From Anisus vortex (Eukaryota > Mollusca > Gastropoda > Planorbidae): a stretch of DNA of 64,000 nucleotides. Made by a program: the position numbers and the translations under genes. Shown piece by piece: positions 24,396 to 34,900 of this stretch. The stretch spans positions 32,688,882 through 32,752,881 of the forward strand of contig OX421507.1 of the NCBI GenBank assembly GCA_949126835.1, in the 5' to 3' direction. The notes under the pieces were generated by a model. It was not told where the DNA came from. It did no database searches and saw only the letters and a program-made list of their open reading frames with translations. The stretch's first letter is position 1; the number at the start of each line of letters is the position of its first letter.

Positions 24396-24845
24396 GAAAC
24401 ATAAAAATTATAATTTGGAAAGTGAGTGACTTCAATCTCCCTGACATTAAAATGGAGCACCTACTTGGTAGTTAATGTAATGTTTAAAAAAGTACACATA
24501 AATTCTTCAGACATATAATATTTATATAATCTTCATTTATCTTTTTATAGTTTGATAATTTTAAAGTTTTATATGGTAAGTTATTTATTATTTTATATAT
24601 AAAAGAATCAGATTCGAAATATTAGCGCAAAGAAAAAGTTTTTATTATCTCCCTTTTATTAAAATAAAGTTTCCAAATTCTATTTTCTGTTTTAAAGTCA
24701 ATTTGCTGCATTTTAAAATAGTCATTATCCCTCCACTTAAAAAAAAAGCTCCAAATCTAAGACGGTTGTAGTTGGATAAATCCGATCAGGCTTTATGGGG
24801 TATGAACACAGGTGTCCAAGAGTTTGAAAGACTTACCTTTGCACA
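24396..24845. other. Unassigned AT-rich sequence
   Basis: AT-rich with no gene, repeat or element recognised. Confidence 0.6.
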
Positions 24846-25264
24846 TACACACTCATGCAAGCACATACATTCAGAGAAAACACACTCATGCAAGCACATA
24901 CATTCAGAGAAAACACACTCAAGCAAGCACATACATTCAGAGAAAACACACTCATGCAAGCACATACATTCAGAGAAAACACACTCATGCAAGCACATAC
25001 ATTCAGAGAAAACACACTCATGCAAGCACATACATTCAGAGAAAACACACTCATGCAAGCACATACATTCAGAGAAAACACACTCATGCAAGCACATACA
25101 TTCAGAGAAAACACACATGCAAGCACATACATTCAGAGAAAACACACTCATGCAAGCACATACATTCGGAGAAAACACACTCATGCAAGCACATACATTA
25201 AGAGAAAACACACTCATGCAAGCACATACATTAAGAGAAAACACACTCATGCAAGCACATACAC
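24846..25264. repeat. 33-bp minisatellite array
   Basis: About 13 copies of a 33-bp unit with core CACTCATGCAAGCACATACA followed by TTCAGAGAAAACA. One unit near 25111 has lost two bases, which shifts the reading phase. Variants ATTCGGAG and ATTAAGAG lie at the right end. Open frames on both strands exist because 33 is divisible by 3, but the 2-base loss shows that frame is not conserved. Confidence 0.94.
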
Positions 25265-25882
25265 AACAAAGAAAAAATATTGTCAAGACGGATTGTCTCC
25301 CTTGAAGCGGAAGTGTAAATGTTTTTGATTTAATATGCATGATGGGTATTGTGTGAGCAGACGAAGAGCTGGCCATGATTATCAAAACATTGCCTGTTTG
25401 GCTTTTTTTCCCCCAGAATTTTTTTTTAAAGGAAAGTGTTTTTAAAATTATTAAATAACAGGAAATAGAATATTGCCGGATACACACAACTTGTACACAC
25501 TGGGGAGAATTAGGGTGTTTGGTGTGTGTGAGTAAGAGAGAAGAAGAGAGAGAGGAGGTAGGTAGGTACGAAGGCGGTGGCTGCGCGATAAAGAGACAAT
25601 GCTTGAGGCCTCATGTCATTATGGTACATCGGCTAATGTCAAGGGTAAGCCTATGTTAAGACATATTTGTTATATAAGGTTATATAATATGACAACAGTG
25701 CACTGTTGAAGAAAATAACATACAACACTACAGACAAGGCAAAGACTAAAACATAGTTTTAACAAATATACTGACAGACATTTAGATGGACAGATAGAAG
25801 GAAAGATAACAATATCTTTCCTTCTATGTTAGAGACGCAGTGCGGTGTTGCTTTCTACAGTATTTGTACATGTGTGTGAACG
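25265..25882. other. Unassigned sequence containing a GA/GTAG simple repeat
   Basis: AG-rich simple sequence at about 25530-25570 (AGAGAGAGGAGGTAGGTAGG). A strong hairpin at 25794-25827 is listed separately. No gene recognised. Confidence 0.5.
25794..25827. other. Perfect 15-bp inverted repeat with 4-base loop
   Basis: Left arm ATAGAAGGAAAGATA (25794-25808), spacer ACAA, right arm TATCTTTCCTTCTAT (25813-25827). The arms are exact reverse complements. It sits just left of the 20-bp AGATAGATTGACAG-type array. It could form a cruciform in DNA or a hairpin in RNA. Confidence 0.85.
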
Positions 25883-26242
25883 TAGATATATTGACAGACA
25901 TATAGATAGATTGACAGAAATATAGATAGATTGACAGACTAATAGATTAAATAGATTGACGGAAATATAGATAGATTGACAGACATACAGATAGATTGAC
26001 AGACTAATAGATTAAATAGATTGACGGAAATATAGATAGATTGACAGACATACAGATAGATTGACAGACATATAGATAGCTTGGCAGACGTATAGTTAGA
26101 TCGACAGACATAAAGGTAGATTGACAGACATATAGATTAGATTGATTGACAGAAATATAGATATATTGACAGGCATATAGATAGATTGACAGAAATATAG
26201 ATAGATTGACAGACATAAAGATTAGATAGATTGACAGATATA
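25883..26242. repeat. 20-bp minisatellite array
   Basis: About 18 copies of AGATAGATTGACAGACATAT with GAAATAT, AATAG and TTAAATAG variants. A block including ACTAATAGATTAAATAGATT occurs at about 25938 and 26002. It runs straight into a LINE 3' fragment at 26248. Confidence 0.92.
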
Positions 26243-26247
26243 TGCGC

Positions 26248-26358
26248 TCATTTGAGTCAGTGGCGCCTTCTCTATGGAACAGTCTATCTCAAACACTGAG
26301 AGAATCTGGGACAAGAGAATCTTGTAAAAAGAACTTAAAGACCTTTCTCTTTGGCTAA
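26248..26358 (+). pseudogene. LINE ORF2 extreme C-terminus, truncated
   Basis: Reads SFESVAPSLWNSLSQTLRES, then GTRESCKKNLKTFLFG and a stop. A-P-x-L-W-N-S-L followed by a K-x-x-L-K-T-x-L-F ending is a widely shared C-terminal signature of animal non-LTR retrotransposon polyproteins. Only 36 codons remain. Directly upstream is the 20-bp array, so the rest is missing. The following AAAGCGCACTGAGCAAGC resembles the short 3' UTR of such elements. Confidence 0.75.
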
Positions 26359-26426
26359 TACATCAGCCACTGCAAATCACACCAAAAGCGCACTGAGCAA
26401 GCTAATTTAATAGCATGGATAGAAGC

Positions 26427-26655
26427 GCTAGTGTGTTTGGGTGGAAAAAGTGGGCTAGCTGGTTTGAGTGGAAAAAGTGGGCTAGTGTGTTTGAGTGGAA
26501 AAAGTGGGCTAGTGTGTTTGAGTGGAAAAAGTGGGCTAGTGTGTTTGAGTGGAAAAAGTGGGCTAGTGTGTTTGAGTGGAAAAAGTGGGCTAGTGTGTTA
26601 GGGTGGAAAAAAGTGGGCTAGTGTGTTTGAGTGGAAAAAGTGGGCTAGTGTGTTG
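26427..26655. repeat. 27-bp minisatellite array
   Basis: About 8 copies of a 27-bp unit with core GTGGAAAAAGTGGGCTAGTG followed by TGTTTGA. One copy near 26600 has an extra A. It begins about 70 bp after the LINE stop codon. Confidence 0.92.
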
Positions 26656-27532
26656 ACCGTGAAAAGGTTCTAACGTCACGAGACGTAGAATTAACCAAGA
26701 TTGTTAGGAATAAGACCAAGGGAAACTATCCATATGGCACAGGGGGGGGGGGGGGGGTAAACACTTACACATGCGCATACACACACACACACACAAGCAC
26801 GACTCCAAGTAGCATAATTCTAAAGCAACTGAAAATTGATAAACCCAGACAAAGCTTGTCTCAAAGGAGGAACAATGGGAGAGTATAAGAAAGACCTTAC
26901 TCAATAATTAACTCCCTTACACGCGCTGACGGACATACGCGCTGGATTGGTAGACCAAGTCCCATTTCTCTTATTTAATGTCTAAAGGTTTTCATAGTGG
27001 GTCATGTAACTGAGAAAAGTACAAGCGTTGGTCACAATTTAATTATTATTATGTAAAATACATGCCAACCCAGAACGACAACTCTGTGAACACAACCAAC
27101 ATATTGTTTTTTAAGTTATCAAAGAGAAGGCGACGCTTACAAAAAGAGAGCTACTTCAGAGACTAAAGAGTTCATATCTAAATCTCACAAACTATTGCTT
27201 CTCCTTCAACAAGTCATTTGTTTGTTAAATTAATGAGCTCCAACTGTAGTTCAACTGTCACATCATCAAGGACTCAATTAAACGTATTCTGAAACAGGCA
27301 AATGCCACTCTTATCTCTGTCAAGATAATATCTCCAAAATATTCTTCTTCGTAACAAAATATCTTTTTTTTTAAATCGAGGTTGATCTTTCCGGCACGTG
27401 TTTGTATGTGAAGCATATTATTGCATCCTAAGCTCATCCCTTTTAATGGCGTCTTTGTGAAACGGTTATGGTAGAGGGATTTTTGGGGGGGGGGGGTGGA
27501 AGAGAGTTGCTAAGATGTTAGTGAGATGGAAG
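26656..27532. other. Unassigned sequence with poly-G and CA simple repeats
   Basis: Contains a G run at about 26740-26757, a short (CA)n at about 26776-26794 and another G run at about 27485-27496. No gene or mobile element recognised. Confidence 0.55.
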
Positions 27533-29699
27533 AGTCACGAGTCACTTGAGTCACGAGTCACGTGTGTTAGTTTCACTGACTCCAACTTGAGTAAAGAGTC
27601 ATTCATCACGTGTGTTAGTTTCACTGACTCCAACTTGAGTAAAGAGTCATTCATCACGTGTGTTAGTTTCACTGACTCCAACTTGAGTAAAGAGTCATTC
27701 ATCACGTGTGTTAGTTTCACTGACTCCAACTTGAGTCACGAGTCATTCATTGCGTGTGTTACTTTTACTGACAACAACTTGAGTCATGAGTCATTCATTG
27801 CGTGTGTTAGTTTTACTGACTCCAACTTGAGTAAAGAGTCATTCATCACGTGTGTTAGTTGTACTGACTCCAACTTGAGTAAAGAGTCATTCATCACGTG
27901 TGTTAGTTTTACTGACTCCAACTTGAGTAAAGAGTCATTCATCACGTGTGTTAGTTTTACTGACTCCTACTTGAGTCACGAGTCATTCATCGCGTGTGTT
28001 AGTTTCATTGACTCCAACTTCAGTCATGAGTCATTCATTGCATATGTTAGTTCAACTAACTCTAACTCGAGTCACGAGTCATTCATCAAGTGTGTTAGTT
28101 TCACTGACTCCAACTTGAGTCACAAGTCATTCATCAACTGTGTTAGTTTCACTGACTCCAACTTGAGTAAAGAGCCATTCATCACATGTGTTAGTCTCAC
28201 TGACTCCAACTTGAGTCACAATCATTCATCGCGTGTGTTAGTTTCACTCTCCAACTCGAGTCACGGGTCATTCATCAAGTGTGTTAGTTTCACTGACTCC
28301 AACTTGAATCACAAGTCATTCATCGCGTGTGTTAGTTTTACTGACTCCAACTTGAGTCACAAGTCATTCATCAAGTGTGTTAGTTTCACTGACTCCAAAT
28401 TGAGTCACACGTCATTCATCAAGTGTGTTAGTTTCACTGACTCCAACTTGAATCACAAGTCATTTATTGCGTGCGTTAGTTTAACTAACTCTAATCCGAG
28501 TCACGAGTCATTCATTGCGTGTATTAGTTTCCCTGACTCCAACTTGAGTCTCGAGTCATTCATCGCGTGTGTTAGTTTCATTGAATCCAACTTCAGTCAT
28601 GAGTCATTCATTGCGTGTGTTAGTTTTACTGACTCCAACTTGAGTCACAAATCATTCATCGCGTGTATTAGTTTCACTGACTCCAACTCGAGTCACGAGT
28701 CATTCATCAAGTGTGTTAGTTTCACTGATTCCAACTTGAGTCACAAGTCATTCATCGCGTGTGTTACTTTTACTGACTCCAACTTGAGTCATGAGTCATT
28801 TATTGCATGTGTTAGTTCAACTAACTCTAACCCGAGTCACGAGTCATTCATTGTGTGTATTAGTTTCACTGACTCCAACTTAAGTCTCGAATCATTCATC
28901 GCGCGTGTTAGTTTCACTGACTTCAACTTGAGTCACATGTCATTCATCGCGTGTGTTAGTTTCACTGACTCCAACTTGAGTCACGAGTCTTTCATCGCGT
29001 GTGTTAGTTTCACTGACTCCAACTTGAGTCACGAGTCTTTCATCGCATGTGTTAGTTTCACTGACTCCAACTTGAGTCATGAGTCATTCATCGCGTGTGT
29101 TAGTTTCACTGACTCCAATTTGAGTTACGAGTCATTCATCGCGTGTGTTAGTTTCACTGACTCCAACTTGAGTCACAAGTCAATAATCGTGTGTGTTAAT
29201 TTTAGTGACTCCAACTCGAGTCACGAGTCATTCATCGCGTGGGTTAGTTTTACTGACTCCAACTTGAGTCACAAGTCAATAATCGTGTGTGTTAGTTTTA
29301 CTTACTCCAACTCGAGTCACGAGTCATTCATCGCGTGGGTTAGTTTTACTGACTCCAACTTGAGTCACAAGTCATTCATCGCGTGTGTTAGTTTCACTGA
29401 CTCCAACTTGAGTCACAAGTAATTAATTGTGTGTGTTAGTTTCACTGACTCCAACTTGAGTCACAAGTCAATAATCGTGTGTGTTAGTTTTACTGAATCC
29501 AACTTGAGTCACAAGTCATTCATCGCGTGTGTTAGTTTCATTGACTCCAACTTGAGTCACGAGATTCATTGCGTGAGTTAGTTTCACTGACTCCAACTTG
29601 AGTCACGAGTCATTCATCGCGTGTGTTAGTTTTACTGACTCCAACTTGAGTCACAAGTCATTCATCGTGTGTGTTAGTTTCTCTGACTCCAACTCGAGT
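27533..29699. repeat. 48-bp minisatellite with a 635-codon open frame
   Basis: About 45 copies of a 48-bp unit with core ACTGACTCCAACTTGAGTCA followed by CGAGTCATTCATC and GCGTGTGTTAGTTTC. A plus-strand frame is open from ATG 27515 to a stop at 29420-29422 and reads a 16-residue repeat such as CVSFTDSNLSHESFIA. In the consensus unit the other five frames contain stops. Near 28215-28250 a 1-base and a 2-base deletion together restore the frame. The array continues about 275 bp past the stop with a further uncompensated deletion near 29553. No signal peptide, exon or known family is seen. I annotate it as an array, with coding potential unproven. Confidence 0.9.
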
Positions 29700-30949
29700 G
29701 GTTGATGCAGTGACACATTGAGTGGAGGGTGTGGCGGCCGCTAGCCCACTACTCTCTGTGACAGTGCCCCCAAAGTATACACAGCATCGCGTGTGGGAAA
29801 TGGGCTTTTGGACTAGCTAAACAGGGGTGGTTTGTATGGGCGGTAGTGTGTATGGGAGGCAGGGGTAGGGAAACGGTTGTTTGGGGGTAGGGGAGATAGA
29901 CGTGGGTGAGTAGTGCTCTGGTTAAATAAAGATGGTAGAAGCGGTAGAAAGAAATAATGGGATAGATATGTGCACTTTTTGTATGTGTTCGGTTGGCTTT
30001 GTCTGTGCGTGTCCTTATGAGTATGTGTGTTTTAGTGCTAGTGAATGAGTCCCATAGAGTGCGCTAATGCGGATGATATGAGATGAGGGGATAGCGCCCC
30101 TATGGCATTAAACAAAGATCATGTAACCATGGCTCAAAGATCCTCAAACTGATTTAGTCTAGCCCCCACGCTACAATATTGTTCGTTGACCCAGTTTTCT
30201 TAGTTTTCGTAATCAAACCCATCAATTTGTAGCTTCGGTCAACTATTTCAATATTAAAATGTGGTAGGGGCTAGGAGAGTCTGGTTGGATTGCTGTTAGA
30301 GAAAGGGATGACTTTTATTAACGTATTAATGTAATTTGTGTTACCAGAAACTCGGTTGGAAATATCTACAATATCAGAATGAAATAAATGAATAAAATGT
30401 GATTACTATGACAGCTAGAAATAAACATAGACCTTCTCCTGTTGTCATTTCTTTAAATCTAGATTTCTCTAATGTATAGTTTACTTACCTTGTATTCAGA
30501 ATCAAATATTATGCTATATAGCTGGATGATAGGATGCCAATATAGAATATTAGACAGATTGATAGATGTTTGACTGGCTCGAAGGCTGGGCTGATATTAT
30601 ACTAGATATATAGGGATGTAGGTAAAAAGATTGAGAGAGATAGAAGAGACGTGTAAAGATGAAAAAATAAAGAGAGAACATGTTGGAACTACATAATATT
30701 TTTTTTAATACAAATACTTATATTCCCTATACGAAACCAAATTTAAAAGTTACAATACAGCCAGATAGTACACCTTTATGTATAAAACTGGAATTTATAG
30801 AATTCTATTTTAAGCAATAAAACTGATTTGATGTATTGTTAATAAGATTACGCTGTACTTTAACTGTTTCTTTCTATCCAAACAAAGGCAGTAGATTGAC
30901 AAATCATTATTTTTTGTGACTCGCCGTTGTCTAGAGCCAGTTTTGCATG
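29700..30949. other. Unassigned sequence
   Basis: About 1.2 kb without open frames of note, repeats or elements that I recognise. The left 250 bp are somewhat GC-richer and the rest is AT-rich. Confidence 0.6.
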
Positions 30950-31301
30950 GAGGGGCGCTTAGCTTAAGTGTTATATTTAGTTTACGATGTTACAGAAAGG
31001 CGCAACTAAAGTGTAAATCTATTAATAGGTTTACTGTGTTAGAGAGGCGCAACTAGAGTGTATTCCTAAGTTGACGTAGGGAGAGAGGCGCAACTAAAGT
31101 GTATCCTAGGGTTTACTGTGTTAGAGAGGCGCAATTTAAGTGTAGGTCTATTTATAGGTTGACTGTGGGAGAGAGGCGCAATTAAAGTATATTCCTAAGT
31201 TGACGTAGGGAGAGAGGCGCAATTAAAGTATATTCCTAAGTTAACGTAGGGAGAGAGGCGCAATTAAAGTGTATTCCTAAGTTGACGCAGGGAGAGAGGC
31301 G
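30950..31301. repeat. About 41-bp degenerate tandem repeat
   Basis: About 8 imperfect units built from GAGAGGCGCAATTAAAGTGT, ATTCCTAAGTTGACG and TAGGGA. Units near the left are longer and more diverged. The last three are the most alike. Confidence 0.85.
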
Positions 31302-31960
31302 AAGCAAATATGAAGGCAACATAATATGACAAGTTAACTTTAATTTTGTTCGACGCATCACAGGGCTATGCTGAGTCAGTGCCATTGTTGGTCTTTTGGC
31401 ATTTTATCTTCATGTTCGACAAAAAAACAAACAAACGAGAAAGATTTCTTGCGAACAAAAATGCATTAAAAAAAACTGACGCCGACGAAAACCAAAGTGA
31501 ACCATACTATTGACTGAACATAATTTATCTATTTTCTTTTGAGAAACTATTTCAGCTTTTTCAAAGTTGATAGTTTAGTTGATACTTCAAAAACATCAAC
31601 ACAAGATCACTACGGTAAATAAAAAATGCATAGAAAGTTGGCTCCACTATACTTTTCAATTAGTTCATACAAGGCTATGCACAAAACAGAGTCAAATGTA
31701 GGGGAGACAGGAATGGTGGCGAACATAAATTATGGGTTGCAATCAGGGAGCCCGCAGATATTTTTGGGCAATGTTGGGGGAAGGGGGACTAACTAAAACA
31801 TAAAAAGCGGTCGGTGCTTGTTGTAAGTACTCTAAGAGTCTTCTTGTATATTTAGAAAGATCTTCTGTGTGATATAGATAAGTGCAAACGTTGCTTGCCC
31901 TTCCCGAGGATTAAAAAACCAGTGCTGAGAATAGTGTTTAAAAAAAAACCAGTGCTGACA
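31302..31960. other. Unassigned sequence
   Basis: No gene or element recognised. The last 50 bp contain two copies of ACCAGTGCTGA, the second leading into the 32-bp array. Confidence 0.55.
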
Positions 31961-34900
31961 ATAGTGTGTTCAATGCTAGAGTCGTGGTTCAAATAGTGTG
32001 TTCAATGCTAGAGTCTTGGTTCAAATAGTGTGTTCAATGCTAGAGTCTTGGTTCAAATAGTGTGTTCAATGCTAGAGTCTTGGTTCAAATAGTGTGTTCA
32101 ATGCTAGAGTCTTGGTTCAAATAGTGTGTTCAATGCTAGAGTCTTGGTTCAAATAGTGTGTTCAATGCTAGAGTCTTGGTTCAGATAGTGTGTTCAATGC
32201 TAGAGTCTTGGTTCAAATAGTGTGTTCAATGCTAGAGTCTTGGTTCAAATAGTGTGTTCAATGCTAGAGTCTTGGTTCAAATAGTGTGTTCAATGCTAGA
32301 GTCTTGGTTCAAATAGTGTGTTCAATGCTAGAGTCTTGGTTCAAATAGTGTGTTCAATGCTAGAGTCTTGGTTCAAATAGTGTGTTCAATGCTAGAGTCT
32401 TGGTTCAAATAGTGTGTTCAATGCTAGAGTCTTGGTTCAAATAGTGTGTTCAATGCTAGAGTCTTGGTTCAAATAGTGTGTTCAATGCTAGAGTCTTGGT
32501 TCAAATAGTGTGTTCAATGCTAGAGTCTTGGTTCAAATAGTGTGTTCAATGCTAGAGTCTTGGTTCAAATAGTGTGTTCAATGCTAGAGTCTTGGTTCAA
32601 ATAGTGTGTTCAATGCTAGAGTCTTGGTTCAAATAGTGTGTTCAATGCTAGAGTCTTGGTTCAAATAGTGTGTTCAATGCTAGAGTCTTGGTTCAAATAG
32701 TGTGTTCAATGCTAGAGTCTTGGTTCAAATAGTGTGTTCAATGCTAGAGTCTTGGTTCAAATAGTGTGTTCAATGCTAGAGTCTTGGTTCAAATAGTGTG
32801 TTCAATGTTAGAGTCTTGGTTCAAATAGTGTGTTTAATGCTAGAGTCTCGGTTCAAATAGTGTGTTCAATGCTAGAGTCTTGGTTCAAATAGTGTGTTCA
32901 ATGCTAGAGTCTTGGTTCAAATAGTGTGTTCAATGCTATAGTCTTGGTTCAAATAGTGTGTTCAATGCTAGAGTCTCGGTTCAAATAGTGTGTTCAATGC
33001 TAGAGTCTTGGTTCAAATAGTGTGTTCAATGCTAGAGTCTTGGTTCAAATAGTGTGTTCAATGCTAGAGTCTCGGTTCAAATAGTGTGTTCAATGCTAGA
33101 GTCTCGGTTCAAATAGTGTGTTCAATGCTAGAGTCTTGGTTCAAATAGTGTGTTCAATGCTAGAGTCTTGTTTCAAATAGTGTGTTTAATGCTAGAGTCT
33201 TGGTTCAAATAGTGTGTTCAATGCTAGAGTCTTGGTTCAAATAGTGTGTTCAATGCTAGAGTCTTGGTTCAAATAGTGTGTTCAATGCTAGAGTCTTGGT
33301 TCAAATAGTGTGTTCAATGCTAGAGTCTTGGTTCAAATAGTGTGTTCAATGCTAGAGTCTTGGTTCAAATAGTGTGTTCAATGCTAGAGTCCTGGTTCAA
33401 ATAGTGTGTTCAATGCTAGAGTCTTGGTTCAAATAGTGTGTTCAATGCTAGAGTCTTGGTTCAAATAGTGTGTTCAATGCTAGAGTCTTGGTTCAAATAG
33501 TGTGTTCAATGCTAGAGTCTTGGTTCAAATAGTGTGTTCAATGCTAGAGTCTTGGTTCAAATAGTGTGTTCAGTGCTAGAGTCTTGGTTCAAATAGTGTG
33601 TTCAGTGCTAGAGTCTTGGTTCAAATAGTGTGTTCAATGCTAGAGTCTTGGTTCAAATAGTGTGTTCAATGCTAGAGTCTTGGTTCAAATAGTGTGTTCA
33701 ATGCTAGAGTCTTGGTTCAAATAGTGTGTTCAATGCTAGAGTCTTGGTTCAAATAGTGTGTTCAATGCTAGAGTCTTGGTTCAAATAGTGTGTTCAATGC
33801 TAGAGTCTCGGTTCAAATAGTGTGTTCAGTGCTAGAGTCTCGGTTCAAATAGTGTGTTCAATGCTAGAGTCTCGGTTCAAATAGTGTGTTCAATGCTAGA
33901 GTCTCGGTTCAAATAGGGTGTTCAATGCTAGAGTCTTGGTTCAAATAGTGTGTTCAATGCTAGAGTCTTGGTTCAAATAGTGTGTTCAATGCTAGAGTCT
34001 TGGTTCAAATAGTGTGTTCAATGCTGGAGTCTTGGTTCAAATAGTGTGTTCAATGCTAGAGTCTTGGTTCAAATAGTGTGTTCAATGCTAGAGTCTTGGT
34101 TCAAATAGTGTGTTCAATGCTAGAGTCTCGGTTCAAATAGTGTGTTCAGTGCTAGAGTCTCGGTTCAAATAGTGTGTTCAATGCTAGAGTCTTGGTTCAA
34201 ATAGTGTGTTCAATGCTAGAGTCTCGGTTCAAATAGTGTGTTCAATGCTAGAGTCTTGGTTCAAATAGTGTGTTCAATGCTAGAGTCTCGGTTCAAATAG
34301 TGTGTTCAATGCTAGAGTCTTGGTTCAAATAGTGTGTTCAGTGCTAGAGTCTCGGTTCAAAAAGTGTGTTCAATGCTAGAGTCTTGGTTCAAATAGTGTG
34401 TTCAATGCTAGAGTCTTGGTTCAAATAGTGTGTTCAGTGCTAGAGTCGTGGTTCAAAAAGGGTGTTCAATGCTAGAGTCGTGGTTCAAATAGTGTGTTCA
34501 ATGCTAGAGTCTTGGTTCAAATAGTGTGTTCAATGCTAGAGTCTTGGTTCAAATAGTGTGTTCAATGCTAGAGTCTCGGTTCAAATAGTGTGTTCAATGC
34601 TAGAGTCTCGGTTCAAATAGTGTGTTCAGTGCTAGAGTCTTGGTTCAAATAGTGTGTTCAATGCTAGAGTCTCGGTTCAAATAGTGTGTTCAATGCTAGA
34701 GTCTCGGTTCAAATTGTGTGTTCAATGCTAGAGTCTTGGTTCAAATAGTGTGTTCAATGCTAGAGTCTTGGTTCAAATAGTGTGTTCAATGCTAGAGTCT
34801 CGGTTCAAATAGTGTGTTCAGTGCTAGAGTCTTGGTTCAAATAGTGTGTTCAATGCTAGAGTCTTGGTTCAAATAGTGTGTTCAATGCTAGAGTCTCGGT

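Noticed and set aside
24772..25487. Overlapping Cys/His-rich proteins on both strands
   Set aside because: They are products of a 33-bp array, and a 2-base loss near 25111 shifts frame inside the array, showing no frame constraint.
29734..29745. GCGGCCGCTAGC (NotI/NheI-like) as cloning vector sequence
   Set aside because: The flanks show no vector sequence, and a 12-base match can occur by chance.
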